DNA of 64,000 nucleotides. Origin: Azoarcus sp. CIB (GTDB taxonomy: Bacteria > Pseudomonadota > Gammaproteobacteria > Burkholderiales > Rhodocyclaceae). How positions within the stretch are numbered: position 1 is the first letter of the stretch; every line of letters begins with the position of its first letter. The translations under genes and the position numbers were made by a program. The DNA is taken from positions 4,526,001 through 4,590,000 of the forward strand of contig NZ_CP011072.1 of NCBI RefSeq assembly GCF_001190925.1. Reading direction: 5' to 3'. This document shows positions 7,426 through 15,048 of the stretch, one piece after another. Under the pieces are notes generated by a model. It was not told the DNA's origin and did not search any database. It worked only from the letters and a program-made list of their open reading frames with translations.

Positions 7426-9591
7426 TCAGAATGCGTGCGAGAGCGTCACCGCAATCACGCGCGTTATCTGATCCGGATTCACAAGGACCTTCGTCCCGTC
7501 CGAGTAGGTCCAGCTCGACCACGTGTAGTCGTCCAGCTCGCGCCGGTCCCAGACGTAGTCTAAACGAATAGCCGTGGCCTTGGTCACTGCGTACTTCGCG
7601 AATAGCCGCAGGGTATTCAGGGTGTACTCGGTGTCCGGGAGAACCCCGGCGCCCTGACGGATCGACGAGAATCCCGGGCCCACGCGGGGTGATGCGAACG
7701 CCCCCTGATCCGCGTAGGAGATGTCGTACTGGTTCTCATCGCGGCTGTAGAGGTATTGCCCGCCCACCGACAGCTTCGAACTGATCTGCCCGTCGAAGCC
7801 GGCGCCCAAGGCATTGGAACTCAGCTTGAGGTCGGCGCCCCACGGCACGCAGGTGTTGGAAATCGAGGCCCCGTTGCACAGCGAATTGAACGTGCTGTTC
7901 AAGGACTTCTGCTCGATGTCGTTGGTGCTGTGCGAGTACCACATGTTCGCCTTCCAGCGGTCATTGAAGCGGTACGACGCATCGAGCGAGAACAGCTCGG
8001 AGCGCCCCTCGTTCAGACCGACGTCGAGCATGCGCGTCTTGTAGTCGTCGAGCGCGTACTCGTAGGCAAATTGCACGGACAGGGGATCGATGGGCATCCA
8101 GTCGACCATCAGCTTGAGCTTGTCGCGCTCGCGGTCGGAGAACTGCGTCGGCGCGGTCCAGTGCAGGCCGACTGCGTGGCCGTCATTCACCATGTTCGGC
8201 GTGGTGCCCCAGCTCGAGCCGTCACGCTCACTGTGCGCGAGCGTCACGCTGCCGTTGACCGTGTCACCGAGGGACTTGCGCACATCGACCCGGTAGGTGT
8301 TCTCGGTGATCTCGTCGCGGAACAGCTCGTCCATGCCTTCGTACTTCTTGAAGTCATAGTCGTAGCCGGCGGTCAGGTTGAATCCCTGCGGCAGGCGGTA
8401 GCTCGCCTCGAACTTGCCGCGATGCGTCTTCTGCGACTCGGGGTTGTTCTGCAGGATCGCGCCGCCGTGGCCCACGTCGACCAGGTAGTCGACCTTCGGC
8501 GTCCGGTCATCGCGATCCTCGTACGCCCACGATGCCAGCAGGCCGAGCTTGTCCGTGACACGCGAAGTCAGCGACCCGAACACGTTGGTCGTTTCGACCT
8601 TGCCGCCCAGGTCCGAGCGCTTCATGCCCGGGTAGTACGGCACGCGTGCGGAATTGGGCAGGAAGCTGTCGTCCTGCGTCGCGAAGCTCTTGCTGATCTT
8701 CAGGTTCGCGCGCGTGTCGCGGCTCCAGTTGTAGCCACCGGCGAGGTGGAACTGGTGTGCCTGATTGTCCGGCGCGAGCGACAGCGGGCTCATCTGCGTC
8801 GGGGTCGCAGAGGTCGCGACCGGGCTGCCTCCAAAGAGCCCCGCCGGGGTACCGTAATTGACGAACAGCCCCTTGCCCGCCTTGTTCTCGAAGAAGCTGC
8901 CGTAATACCCGCCCGAGACGTAGAACTTCTCGGTGGCGTAGTCGAGCGAGGCCTCGATCTGCTTGTGGTTCGAGTCGATCGGTTCGGGTGCGAACAGCTG
9001 GCCGACGAACCCGGCCGCGCTCGCGTTGGCGCCAAACAGGCGCTCGCCCTTCTTGTCCTCGTTCTTGAAGGTGACGCTCGCCTGCAAGCTCTTGCTGATG
9101 AACTTGGTGGCGGTGAGCGAGGTCGCGGTGCGCTCGGTCTTCAGGTCCTTGTCGTCGAAGCGGGTGCCGAGGTTGAGCGTGTCATGTCCGATGCCGGTCA
9201 CGCGCGTGGAGACCTCGAACGGCGCATAGCGGGGAATCTGGTTGTAGTCGATGCCCAGTTTCCAGTCGCCCTGCTGTTCGATCGACGCGCCGAACTCCTG
9301 CGTGCGCAGGCCCAGGTCGCGGCCCTCGATGCGCAGCCAGCGGCCCTCGTCGGAGCGGCGGATGACCTTCAGGTCGGCGCTGCCGTGAATGCCTTCATCA
9401 TTGATGCCGTAGTACTGGCGATAGAGCGGATTGACCTCGTTGAGGTGCTGCAGCTTGATGCTCGCTTCGGCAACGTTCGGGCTGATCAGCTCTGCGACTT
9501 CATCTTCCTGGGCGATGGCGGACGAGACAGGGAAGGCCAACGACACGGCCAGCGCGAGCACGGTCCGCTTGAAAACGCGATTGTTGTGCAT
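7426..9591 (-). CDS. mtrB: MtrB/PioB-family outer-membrane beta-barrel protein
   Basis: This is a 721-residue protein with a signal peptide (cleavage near SSAIAQE, residue 28) and a long series of alternating amphipathic strands ending in a C-terminal phenylalanine (SHAF), the usual outer-membrane assembly signal. Length and pattern match decaheme-associated barrels of the MtrB/PioB family (Shewanella MtrB is about 700 residues). The barrel sheathes the decaheme cytochrome so electrons can cross the outer membrane. The start at 9591 follows AGGGAGAAG. It begins 19 bases after mtrA. The mature N-terminus lacks the CXXC pair known in Shewanella MtrB, as in other family branches. Confidence 0.88.
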   Translation of the reverse strand: MHNNRVFKRTVLALAVSLAFPVSSAIAQEDEVAELISPNVAEASIKLQHLNEVNPLYRQYYGINDEGIHGSADLKVIRRSDEGRWLRIEGRDLGLRTQEFGASIEQQGDWKLGIDYNQIPRYAPFEVSTRVTGIGHDTLNLGTRFDDKDLKTERTATSLTATKFISKSLQASVTFKNEDKKGERLFGANASAAGFVGQLFAPEPIDSNHKQIEASLDYATEKFYVSGGYYGSFFENKAGKGLFVNYGTPAGLFGGSPVATSATPTQMSPLSLAPDNQAHQFHLAGGYNWSRDTRANLKISKSFATQDDSFLPNSARVPYYPGMKRSDLGGKVETTNVFGSLTSRVTDKLGLLASWAYEDRDDRTPKVDYLVDVGHGGAILQNNPESQKTHRGKFEASYRLPQGFNLTAGYDYDFKKYEGMDELFRDEITENTYRVDVRKSLGDTVNGSVTLAHSERDGSSWGTTPNMVNDGHAVGLHWTAPTQFSDRERDKLKLMVDWMPIDPLSVQFAYEYALDDYKTRMLDVGLNEGRSELFSLDASYRFNDRWKANMWYSHSTNDIEQKSLNSTFNSLCNGASISNTCVPWGADLKLSSNALGAGFDGQISSKLSVGGQYLYSRDENQYDISYADQGAFASPRVGPGFSSIRQGAGVLPDTEYTLNTLRLFAKYAVTKATAIRLDYVWDRRELDDYTWSSWTYSDGTKVLVNPDQITRVIAVTLSHAF

Positions 9592-9610
9592 GGTTTCTTC
9601 TCCCTGACTC

Positions 9611-10618
9611 TTAACGCCAGAAGCGCAATGCCTTGGAGGCATTCGCCGGACTGTTGCTGCCGTGGATCTCGGTGTGGCAGTTCAGGCAGGCACGGCCCTG
9701 AGTGATGCCGACCGAGTTGAGGGCATTGTTCTGCACTGCTGCTTGACCGGGAATGACAACCCCATTCACGTTGCGGCTGAGATTCGTGTTCTCCGCGACA
9801 CCCGGAATCGTGCCGAGGTGGTTGGCGGGGTCATGGCACTGCTGGCACAGGAAGGGCGGACGGGTCTTGAGCATCGCATCGGCGACGGTGCCGTGCGGGT
9901 TGTGGCAGTTGGCGCAGTCTTCGGTGACCGGAGCATGGTTATGCACGAAGGGACCGCGCTTCTCCGCGTGGCAGGTGTAGCAGGTCGCGTTGGTGCTGTC
10001 CTTCACGAGCAGCTTCGGACCAGTGGTGCCGTGCGGGTTGTGGCAGTCCGAGCAGGACATCTTGCCTTCGGGAATCGGGTGGTGCGACGGACGGTTGACC
10101 TGCGCGCGCTGCTCCTTGTGGCAGGCGAAGCACACTTCGGCCTGGGTGCGCTTGTCGCGGACCTTGTCGTCGGCGGCGTGCGTGTCGTGGCAGGAACTGC
10201 AGGCAACGTCGCGGCGCTCGTGCGTGCTGCCTGCCCACAGGTGGCGCTTGGGATCGGCCTGATGACAGGACAGACAGGCGGCGTTGCGGTCGGCAACGGG
10301 CGTCGCGGACTGCTTGTCGAAGGTACGGTCGGGCTTGGGCGGCTTGTCGCTGCCCTTGTAATTCACGTGCTTGTCGCTATCGCCGTGGCAGTCGGTACAG
10401 GTCGGCGTGCGGCCGTCGGCGCGCGTGCCGTGTTTCGTCTTGCCGATGTGCAGCACGCCGGGGGCGTCCGCCTCGTCGTGACAGGACGTGCATTTGGCAT
10501 CACCGGCGAGAACGATGTCCTTGGGCGCCTCCTTGGGCGCATCCGCGGCGTACACCGCCCCGGAGCAGAGGCTGCCGATACAGGCCAGCACTGCAAGCAA
10601 GCTTCGCATTTTTTTCAT
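9611..10618 (-). CDS. mtrA: Decaheme c-type cytochrome of the MtrA/DmsE/PioA family
   Basis: A Sec signal peptide (ending AVYAA, residue 25) is followed by exactly ten CXXCH motifs, with first cysteines near residues 43, 74, 115, 140, 163, 189, 213, 235, 258 and 311. Total length (335) equals that of known MtrA proteins. The protein would be a periplasmic heme wire that inserts into the MtrB barrel. The start at 10618 is preceded by AAGGGGG. It lies between the small cytochrome c gene and mtrB on the same strand. No outer-surface cytochrome of the MtrC/OmcA type is present nearby, so direction of flow (iron oxidation or extracellular reduction) is open. Confidence 0.93.
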   Translation of the reverse strand: MKKMRSLLAVLACIGSLCSGAVYAADAPKEAPKDIVLAGDAKCTSCHDEADAPGVLHIGKTKHGTRADGRTPTCTDCHGDSDKHVNYKGSDKPPKPDRTFDKQSATPVADRNAACLSCHQADPKRHLWAGSTHERRDVACSSCHDTHAADDKVRDKRTQAEVCFACHKEQRAQVNRPSHHPIPEGKMSCSDCHNPHGTTGPKLLVKDSTNATCYTCHAEKRGPFVHNHAPVTEDCANCHNPHGTVADAMLKTRPPFLCQQCHDPANHLGTIPGVAENTNLSRNVNGVVIPGQAAVQNNALNSVGITQGRACLNCHTEIHGSNSPANASKALRFWR

Positions 10619-10687
10619 GTTACCCCCTTGTTACGAAACGTCATTGCCGCACCGCCCAGCCGGGCGGTGCGATTCAGGCCACGCTGC

Positions 10688-11035
10688 TTACTGCGAAAGG
10701 ATCCACTCCATGAGGTTCTTGAGCTCGGCCTCGTTCTTGGTGTTGATGACTTTGTGCTCTTCTTCGGTACCGTCTTCGAGCTTCACCTTCGGGCCGGTGG
10801 TGATGTTCTTCTTCATCTTCTCGAAGCCTTCGGCTTCCTTGCCCTTGTACTTGGCGGCGATCTTCTTGTACGAGGGGCCTTTCTTGGTCTTGTCGATGGC
10901 GTGGCACTTGAAGCAGTCGTTGTCCTTCGCGAGCGACTTGGCGGCGTCGGCATCCACGGCGTAGGACGAGGACGAGGCGAGGATCGCGGCGGTGGCGGCC
11001 ACGAGCAGCGACACGCGGTTGAGACGGAATTGCAT
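10688..11035 (-). CDS. Small monoheme class I cytochrome c
   Basis: The 115-residue precursor has a signal peptide (ending SSSYAV, near residue 26) and one CFKCH heme motif near residue 41. A C-terminal helix (LKNLMEWILSQ) is of the type seen in cytochrome c551/c552. The distal ligand is probably a methionine such as that in FEKMKKNI. It would shuttle electrons in the periplasm between the membrane cytochrome and MtrA, or to a terminal oxidase. It is the first gene of the operon and starts after AGGAGAG. Confidence 0.85.
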   Translation of the reverse strand: MQFRLNRVSLLVAATAAILASSSSYAVDADAAKSLAKDNDCFKCHAIDKTKKGPSYKKIAAKYKGKEAEGFEKMKKNITTGPKVKLEDGTEEEHKVINTKNEAELKNLMEWILSQ

Positions 11036-11129
11036 TTGAACTCTCCTGTTGAAGCTGGACTTTCGTCGTATCGACCGCTATTGGGGACGCGGTCCGACGT
11101 GACGGAATTTTCACGAATTCGCGCAAACC

Positions 11130-11172
11130 CATATATCGGACAGGGTTTAAATTGCGTGTAGGAAAATTCCTA
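11130..11172 (-). promoter_or_regulatory. Candidate activator-dependent promoter of the cytochrome operon
   Basis: On the minus strand the inverted repeat TAGGAATTTTCCTA (11172-11159; arms TAGGAA/TTCCTA) lies upstream of a -10-like TATATG at 11135-11130. With a start point near 11123 the centre of the repeat is at about -42, and the -35 hexamer CACGCA is poor, as expected for a class II activated promoter. The arms resemble heptads bound by NarL/FixJ-family regulators such as BvgA and RcsB, and such a regulator is encoded directly upstream. Binding is inferred. Confidence 0.5.
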
Positions 11173-11322
11173 ATGCACCGCGATCCGCGGCCGCGTGCGA
11201 TGACGCGCAACAGCAGGACGCGCGCGGTCGCGCCGCGGCCTGCACGGCATTGCGACGCGTTCCGGCGGGACCGGAGAGAGGGGGGCAGAAAGCGGGAGGC
11301 GCCGCGCGGGTGCGGCGCAGGC

Positions 11323-11973
11323 TTACACGTCGGTCGACTTCACCAGGTGGTGAGCGACCGCATAGCGGATCAGCTCGGAGCTGTTCGTCATCGCCATCTT
11401 CTGCAGGATGCGCGTCTTGTGCGTGCTGATGGTTTTGACGCTGAGCGACAGCTCGTTGGCGATGTCGGTGAGGCCCTGCCCGAGCACGAGGCGGTGGAAG
11501 ATCTGGTATTCGCGATCCGACAGGGTGGTGTGCGGCAGCTCGCTCGCGGCGGGCATGAGGCCGCGTGCGATCAGCTGGGCGACGGTGTCGCTCACGTACA
11601 CGCCGCCACGCGCCACGCGGCGGATCGCTTGCACGAGCAGTTCGGCGTCGCTCTCCTTGGTCAGGTAGCCCGACGCACCGGCGTGCAGCGCGCGCACCGC
11701 ATACTGCTCCTCGTGGTGCATGCTCAGGATCAGGATGGGGAGCTTGGGTTTCTCGTCCCGGATCAGGCGGATGAGATCGAGACCGCTGCGCCCGGGCATG
11801 GAGATGTCGAGCACGATGACGTCCCACTCCTGCTCGCGCACGAGCTGCAGGGCCTCGTTGCCGTTGGCCGCCTCGCCGCACACCGCGAGGTCTTCCGTGT
11901 CGGCGAGGATCTGCTTCAGGCCGTCGCGGATGATCGCGTGGTCGTCGGCGAGCAATACCCTGAGTTTTTCCAT
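11323..11973 (-). CDS. NarL/FixJ-family response regulator
   Basis: This 216-residue protein has a receiver domain with the acidic pair in LLADDH (residues 9-10), phospho-acceptor in VIVLDISMPG (near 55), serine in LILSMH and lysine in YLTKES. It is followed by a LuxR-type helix-turn-helix (LSDREYQIFHRLVLGQGLTDIANELSLSVKTISTHKTRIL). It is encoded 13 bases after the sensor kinase gene, its obvious partner, and 287 bases upstream of the cytochrome operon on the same strand. It is therefore the best candidate regulator of that operon. The 11174-11322 gap holds no further gene. Confidence 0.9.
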   Translation of the reverse strand: MEKLRVLLADDHAIIRDGLKQILADTEDLAVCGEAANGNEALQLVREQEWDVIVLDISMPGRSGLDLIRLIRDEKPKLPILILSMHHEEQYAVRALHAGASGYLTKESDAELLVQAIRRVARGGVYVSDTVAQLIARGLMPAASELPHTTLSDREYQIFHRLVLGQGLTDIANELSLSVKTISTHKTRILQKMAMTNSSELIRYAVAHHLVKSTDV

Positions 11974-11986
11974 CTTGCTTTCCTCA

Positions 11987-14008
11987 TTACCTGACGGGCA
12001 CGGTGACGTCGATGGTCGTGCCGTCGCCGGGCGTGGAATGGATCGCGAAGGTTCCCTGCACCAGGCGGATGCGCTCGCGCATGCCCAGCAGGCCGAATCC
12101 TGCCTGGTTCGCCGCGTCGAGCACGAAGCCGACGCCGTCGTCGCGGACGGTCAGGCGCCAGTCGTCGCCGTCGCGCCGGCATGCCACCCATACGGTACTC
12201 GCCTGCGCGTACTTCGTGACGTTGGTGAGCGATTCCTGCAGCACGCGGAACAGCGTCGTCGCCTCCGTGCAGCCCCGCTCGGGTTCGTCGTCGTCCAGAT
12301 CCAGCACCAGTTCGATGTCGGTCCGTTTGGAGAAATCGTCCGTGAGCCAGGAGATCGCGGCGCGCAGGCCGAGGTCGTCGAGAATCAGCGGCCGCAGCTC
12401 GTAGGTGATGCGCCGCACGGAGGCGATCGTCTGGTTGAGCTGCTCCTTGATGACGCCCACCTTGTCCATCAGGTCGGCGCGCTCGCCCGGCAGGCGGCTG
12501 CCCAGCCACGAGAGTTCGAGCTTGATTGCGGTGAGCCGCTGCCCGAGTTCGTCGTGCATTTCGCGCGCGATGCCGGCCCGTTCGTCTTCGCGCACCCGCT
12601 GCAGCGCGGTGGACAGTTCCTGCAGCTGGCGATTGGTTTCGCGCAGATGGGTCTCGATGCGCTTGCGCTCGGTCAGATCGCGCAGGACCACGGTGAGGAA
12701 ACGCCGCCCCTGGGTCTCGGTGGACGAGAAGGTGGCGTCGGCCGGAAATTCGCGGCCGTCGGCGTGGCGGGCAGTGAGTTCTGCACGGCCGCGGCGCGCG
12801 TGCCGCGGCTCGCCCGAGTTGCGCCGCCGCCCGACGATGGCGTGGTAGGCGCCACGCGACTCGCTCCCCAGCAGGCGGTCGAAGGGTTTGCCGAGGGCGT
12901 CGTCGGCACCGACGCCGAACATGTGCTCGGCCGCGCGATTGAACAGCACGACGGACAGATCCTCGTCGATCGTGACGATCGCATCCATCACCGACTCGAC
13001 CATCTCGCGCAGGCGCTCTTCGCTGTGCTGCAGCGCGCTCGCCATCAGCGCCCGCCGGCGCATGCTCCACACCACACCGCAGGAGGCCGCCAGCAGCAGC
13101 GCGGCGACGATGCCGGCGCCCGCCACGATGGGACGCGCGGTCATCGGCCAGGACACCAGCGCCGAATCCTGATCCACGGCGACGCCGATCAGGAAGGGGT
13201 AGCGCGGCACGGGGTGGTAGGCCACGAAACGGTTCTCACCGGCCAGGGTCTCGGTAACGAGGATCGTGCCGGCCGGGTCGGCGGCCTTCTCGGTGAGCGT
13301 GGGCAGCCCCGTGACCGGCTGGTCGACCTTGTCCATGTCGCTGGGGAAGCTCGCGACCAGGTTGCCGCGCGCGTTGATCAGCTGGATCTGCTTGCCGAAG
13401 CGCAGGTCCAGCCGGCGGTAGAACGATTCGAAATAGTTCGCGACCACCGCCGAAGCGACGACGCCACGGAAATTGCCGCCGGCATCGACGAGGCGCGCGC
13501 TGAGGTAGAAGGTCCACTCGCCGTCGAAGCGGCGGCGGTACATCTGGCTGACGAAGAGCCCTTCGTCCTTGCGCACGAGACTCGCAAAGTAGTCGCGGTC
13601 CGCTTCGTTAAAGCCGGGACGCGAGCCCAGCAGGGTCGAGTTCATGACGACACCGCTGGCATTGACGACGAACATCGACGAGTACTGCGGCAAGCCTTCG
13701 GCACGGGCCTTGAGGAGCGCCTGAACAGGGAAGCTGTCGAGTTCGAGCTGCAGCCCGATGCCGTCGGACAGCCTTTCCTGGGCGCCGCGCAGCGCCATCG
13801 CGACGCCGTCGAGCGTGCGCGCGGTCTGCTCGGCAAGGATGCGGCTCAGGGTCGAGATCTCGCTGCGCGCGTATTCGATCTCGCGCTGGCGCATGTCGTA
13901 CAGCAGGAAGGCTGTGCCGCCGGCCAGCACGGCCAGCATCAGCGCGGTCAGCAGCATCACCGCGCGCACGGGCGGCTCGATCCAGAACTTGCGTAACAGG
14001 CCTGACAT
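11987..14008 (-). CDS. Membrane histidine kinase with Cache-like sensor, PAS and HisKA_3 domains
   Basis: The 673-residue sensor has an N-terminal transmembrane helix (residues about 14-36). A periplasmic domain of some 240 residues with the pattern of PDC/Cache ligand sensors follows, then a second membrane helix (VAGAGIVAALLLAASCGVVW). After it comes a PAS domain, a HisKA_3 dimerisation helix with the phospho-acceptor histidine in AREMHDELGQRL, and a HATPase_c domain with VRDDGVGFVL and GLLGMRER. This is the NarX/DegS-type kinase class that pairs with NarL regulators. The start at 14008 gives a proper membrane anchor; an in-frame ATG at 14131 with AGGAA upstream is an alternative. The ligand is unknown. 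Confidence 0.85.
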   Translation of the reverse strand: MSGLLRKFWIEPPVRAVMLLTALMLAVLAGGTAFLLYDMRQREIEYARSEISTLSRILAEQTARTLDGVAMALRGAQERLSDGIGLQLELDSFPVQALLKARAEGLPQYSSMFVVNASGVVMNSTLLGSRPGFNEADRDYFASLVRKDEGLFVSQMYRRRFDGEWTFYLSARLVDAGGNFRGVVASAVVANYFESFYRRLDLRFGKQIQLINARGNLVASFPSDMDKVDQPVTGLPTLTEKAADPAGTILVTETLAGENRFVAYHPVPRYPFLIGVAVDQDSALVSWPMTARPIVAGAGIVAALLLAASCGVVWSMRRRALMASALQHSEERLREMVESVMDAIVTIDEDLSVVLFNRAAEHMFGVGADDALGKPFDRLLGSESRGAYHAIVGRRRNSGEPRHARRGRAELTARHADGREFPADATFSSTETQGRRFLTVVLRDLTERKRIETHLRETNRQLQELSTALQRVREDERAGIAREMHDELGQRLTAIKLELSWLGSRLPGERADLMDKVGVIKEQLNQTIASVRRITYELRPLILDDLGLRAAISWLTDDFSKRTDIELVLDLDDDEPERGCTEATTLFRVLQESLTNVTKYAQASTVWVACRRDGDDWRLTVRDDGVGFVLDAANQAGFGLLGMRERIRLVQGTFAIHSTPGDGTTIDVTVPVR

Positions 14009-14266
14009 CCGGAATTCCCGAGCTAAGGCCGGCACACCCCTTCCGACCCGATCGTCGGACGCGGCGCCGCCGGTGCGGGCGCAATATAGAAGGCGCAGCC
14101 GCGCTCGGCAAGTTTGAAACAAACAATTCATCGTGGCGGTTCCTGCAACAATCGCCCGCCAGAATGTGCGGTCCCGCTATCCGTTCGCGACGCCGCCGCC
14201 CGGCATTCCGGTCGCCGGCCCGGGCGTCGGGTAGAATTCCGCCCTTTCCCACCTGCGCACCCGTCC

Positions 14267-14908
14267 ATGGATTTTCTCGCCCCGCTGCTCGACATCGTCC
14301 TTCACCTCGACAAGCACCTCGAAGCGCTGGTCAGCGCATACGGCATCTGGATCTACGCGATTCTGTTCGCGGTGATCTTCAGCGAAACCGGCTTCGTCGT
14401 GACGCCCTTCCTGCCCGGCGACTCGCTGCTGTTCATCGCCGGCGCGCTCGCGGCGCTGGGCAATATGGACATCTCGCTGCTGATCCTGACGCTGACCGCC
14501 GCCGCGATACTCGGCAACACCGTCAACTACTCGATCGGTCGCTACTTCGGCCCCAAGGTCTTCCACTGGGAGAATTCGCGCCTCTTCAACAAGGCAGCGT
14601 TGATGAAGACGCACCTGTACTACGAGAAACACGGCGGCAAGACGCTCGTGATCTCGCGCTTCCTGCCGCTGTTCCGCACCTTTGCGCCCTTCGTCGCGGG
14701 CATCGGCAGCATGAGCTACGCGCGCTTCACGCTGTTCAACGTGATCGGCGCAGTGGCGTGGGTCGTGTCGCTGACGCTCGCCGGCTACTGGTTCGGCAAC
14801 ATGCCGTGGATCAAACAGAACCTCACGCTGGTGATCGTCGGCATCATCGTGTTGTCGCTGCTGCCGCTGGTGATCGGCGCACTGAAGGCGCGCTCTACCG
14901 CCTCCTGA
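14267..14908 (+). CDS. DedA-family membrane protein
   Basis: This 213-residue polytopic protein has the SNARE-associated/DedA signature: the N-terminal re-entrant part with ETGFVVTPFLPGDSLLFIAGALA and the later motif SRFLPLFRTFAPFVAGIGSMSYARF. DedA proteins are flippase-like transporters, some recycling undecaprenyl phosphate or phospholipids; which applies here is unknown. ATG at 14267 was chosen because it gives the normal family N-terminus; there is no clear Shine-Dalgarno sequence, and the upstream frame extension is not conserved in character. It is transcribed away from the sensor kinase gene. Confidence 0.88.
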   Translation: MDFLAPLLDIVLHLDKHLEALVSAYGIWIYAILFAVIFSETGFVVTPFLPGDSLLFIAGALAALGNMDISLLILTLTAAAILGNTVNYSIGRYFGPKVFHWENSRLFNKAALMKTHLYYEKHGGKTLVISRFLPLFRTFAPFVAGIGSMSYARFTLFNVIGAVAWVVSLTLAGYWFGNMPWIKQNLTLVIVGIIVLSLLPLVIGALKARSTAS

Positions 14909-14967
14909 GCGTGACGTAAGTGGCGGCGCAGCGTTGCGCCGTTGCGCGCCGGGCACTAGGATGAATT

Positions 14968-14995
14968 GCCGTCGGCGCGAGCGCGCGCCGACGGC
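14968..14995. terminator. Strong hairpin after dedA
   Basis: GCCGTCGGCGCG and CGCGCCGACGGC form a perfect 12-bp stem with a 4-base loop, 60 bases past the dedA stop. No T tract follows, so termination would be inefficient. It may protect the dedA mRNA 3' end or insulate the next gene. Confidence 0.4.
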
Positions 14996-15048
14996 ACGGC
15001 GATCGGGCCGACAGACGCCGTTGCGGTGCACGCGCAAAGGAGAGCGTC

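Noticed and set aside
5177-7471. Plus-strand open frame of 764 codons opposite the membrane cytochrome
   Set aside because: It is a shadow of the heme-motif gene on the other strand, with biased composition and no domain.
7756-9705. Plus-strand open frame of 649 codons opposite mtrB
   Set aside because: It is antisense to a convincing beta-barrel gene with signal peptide and Shine-Dalgarno sequence; its own composition is that of a shadow frame.
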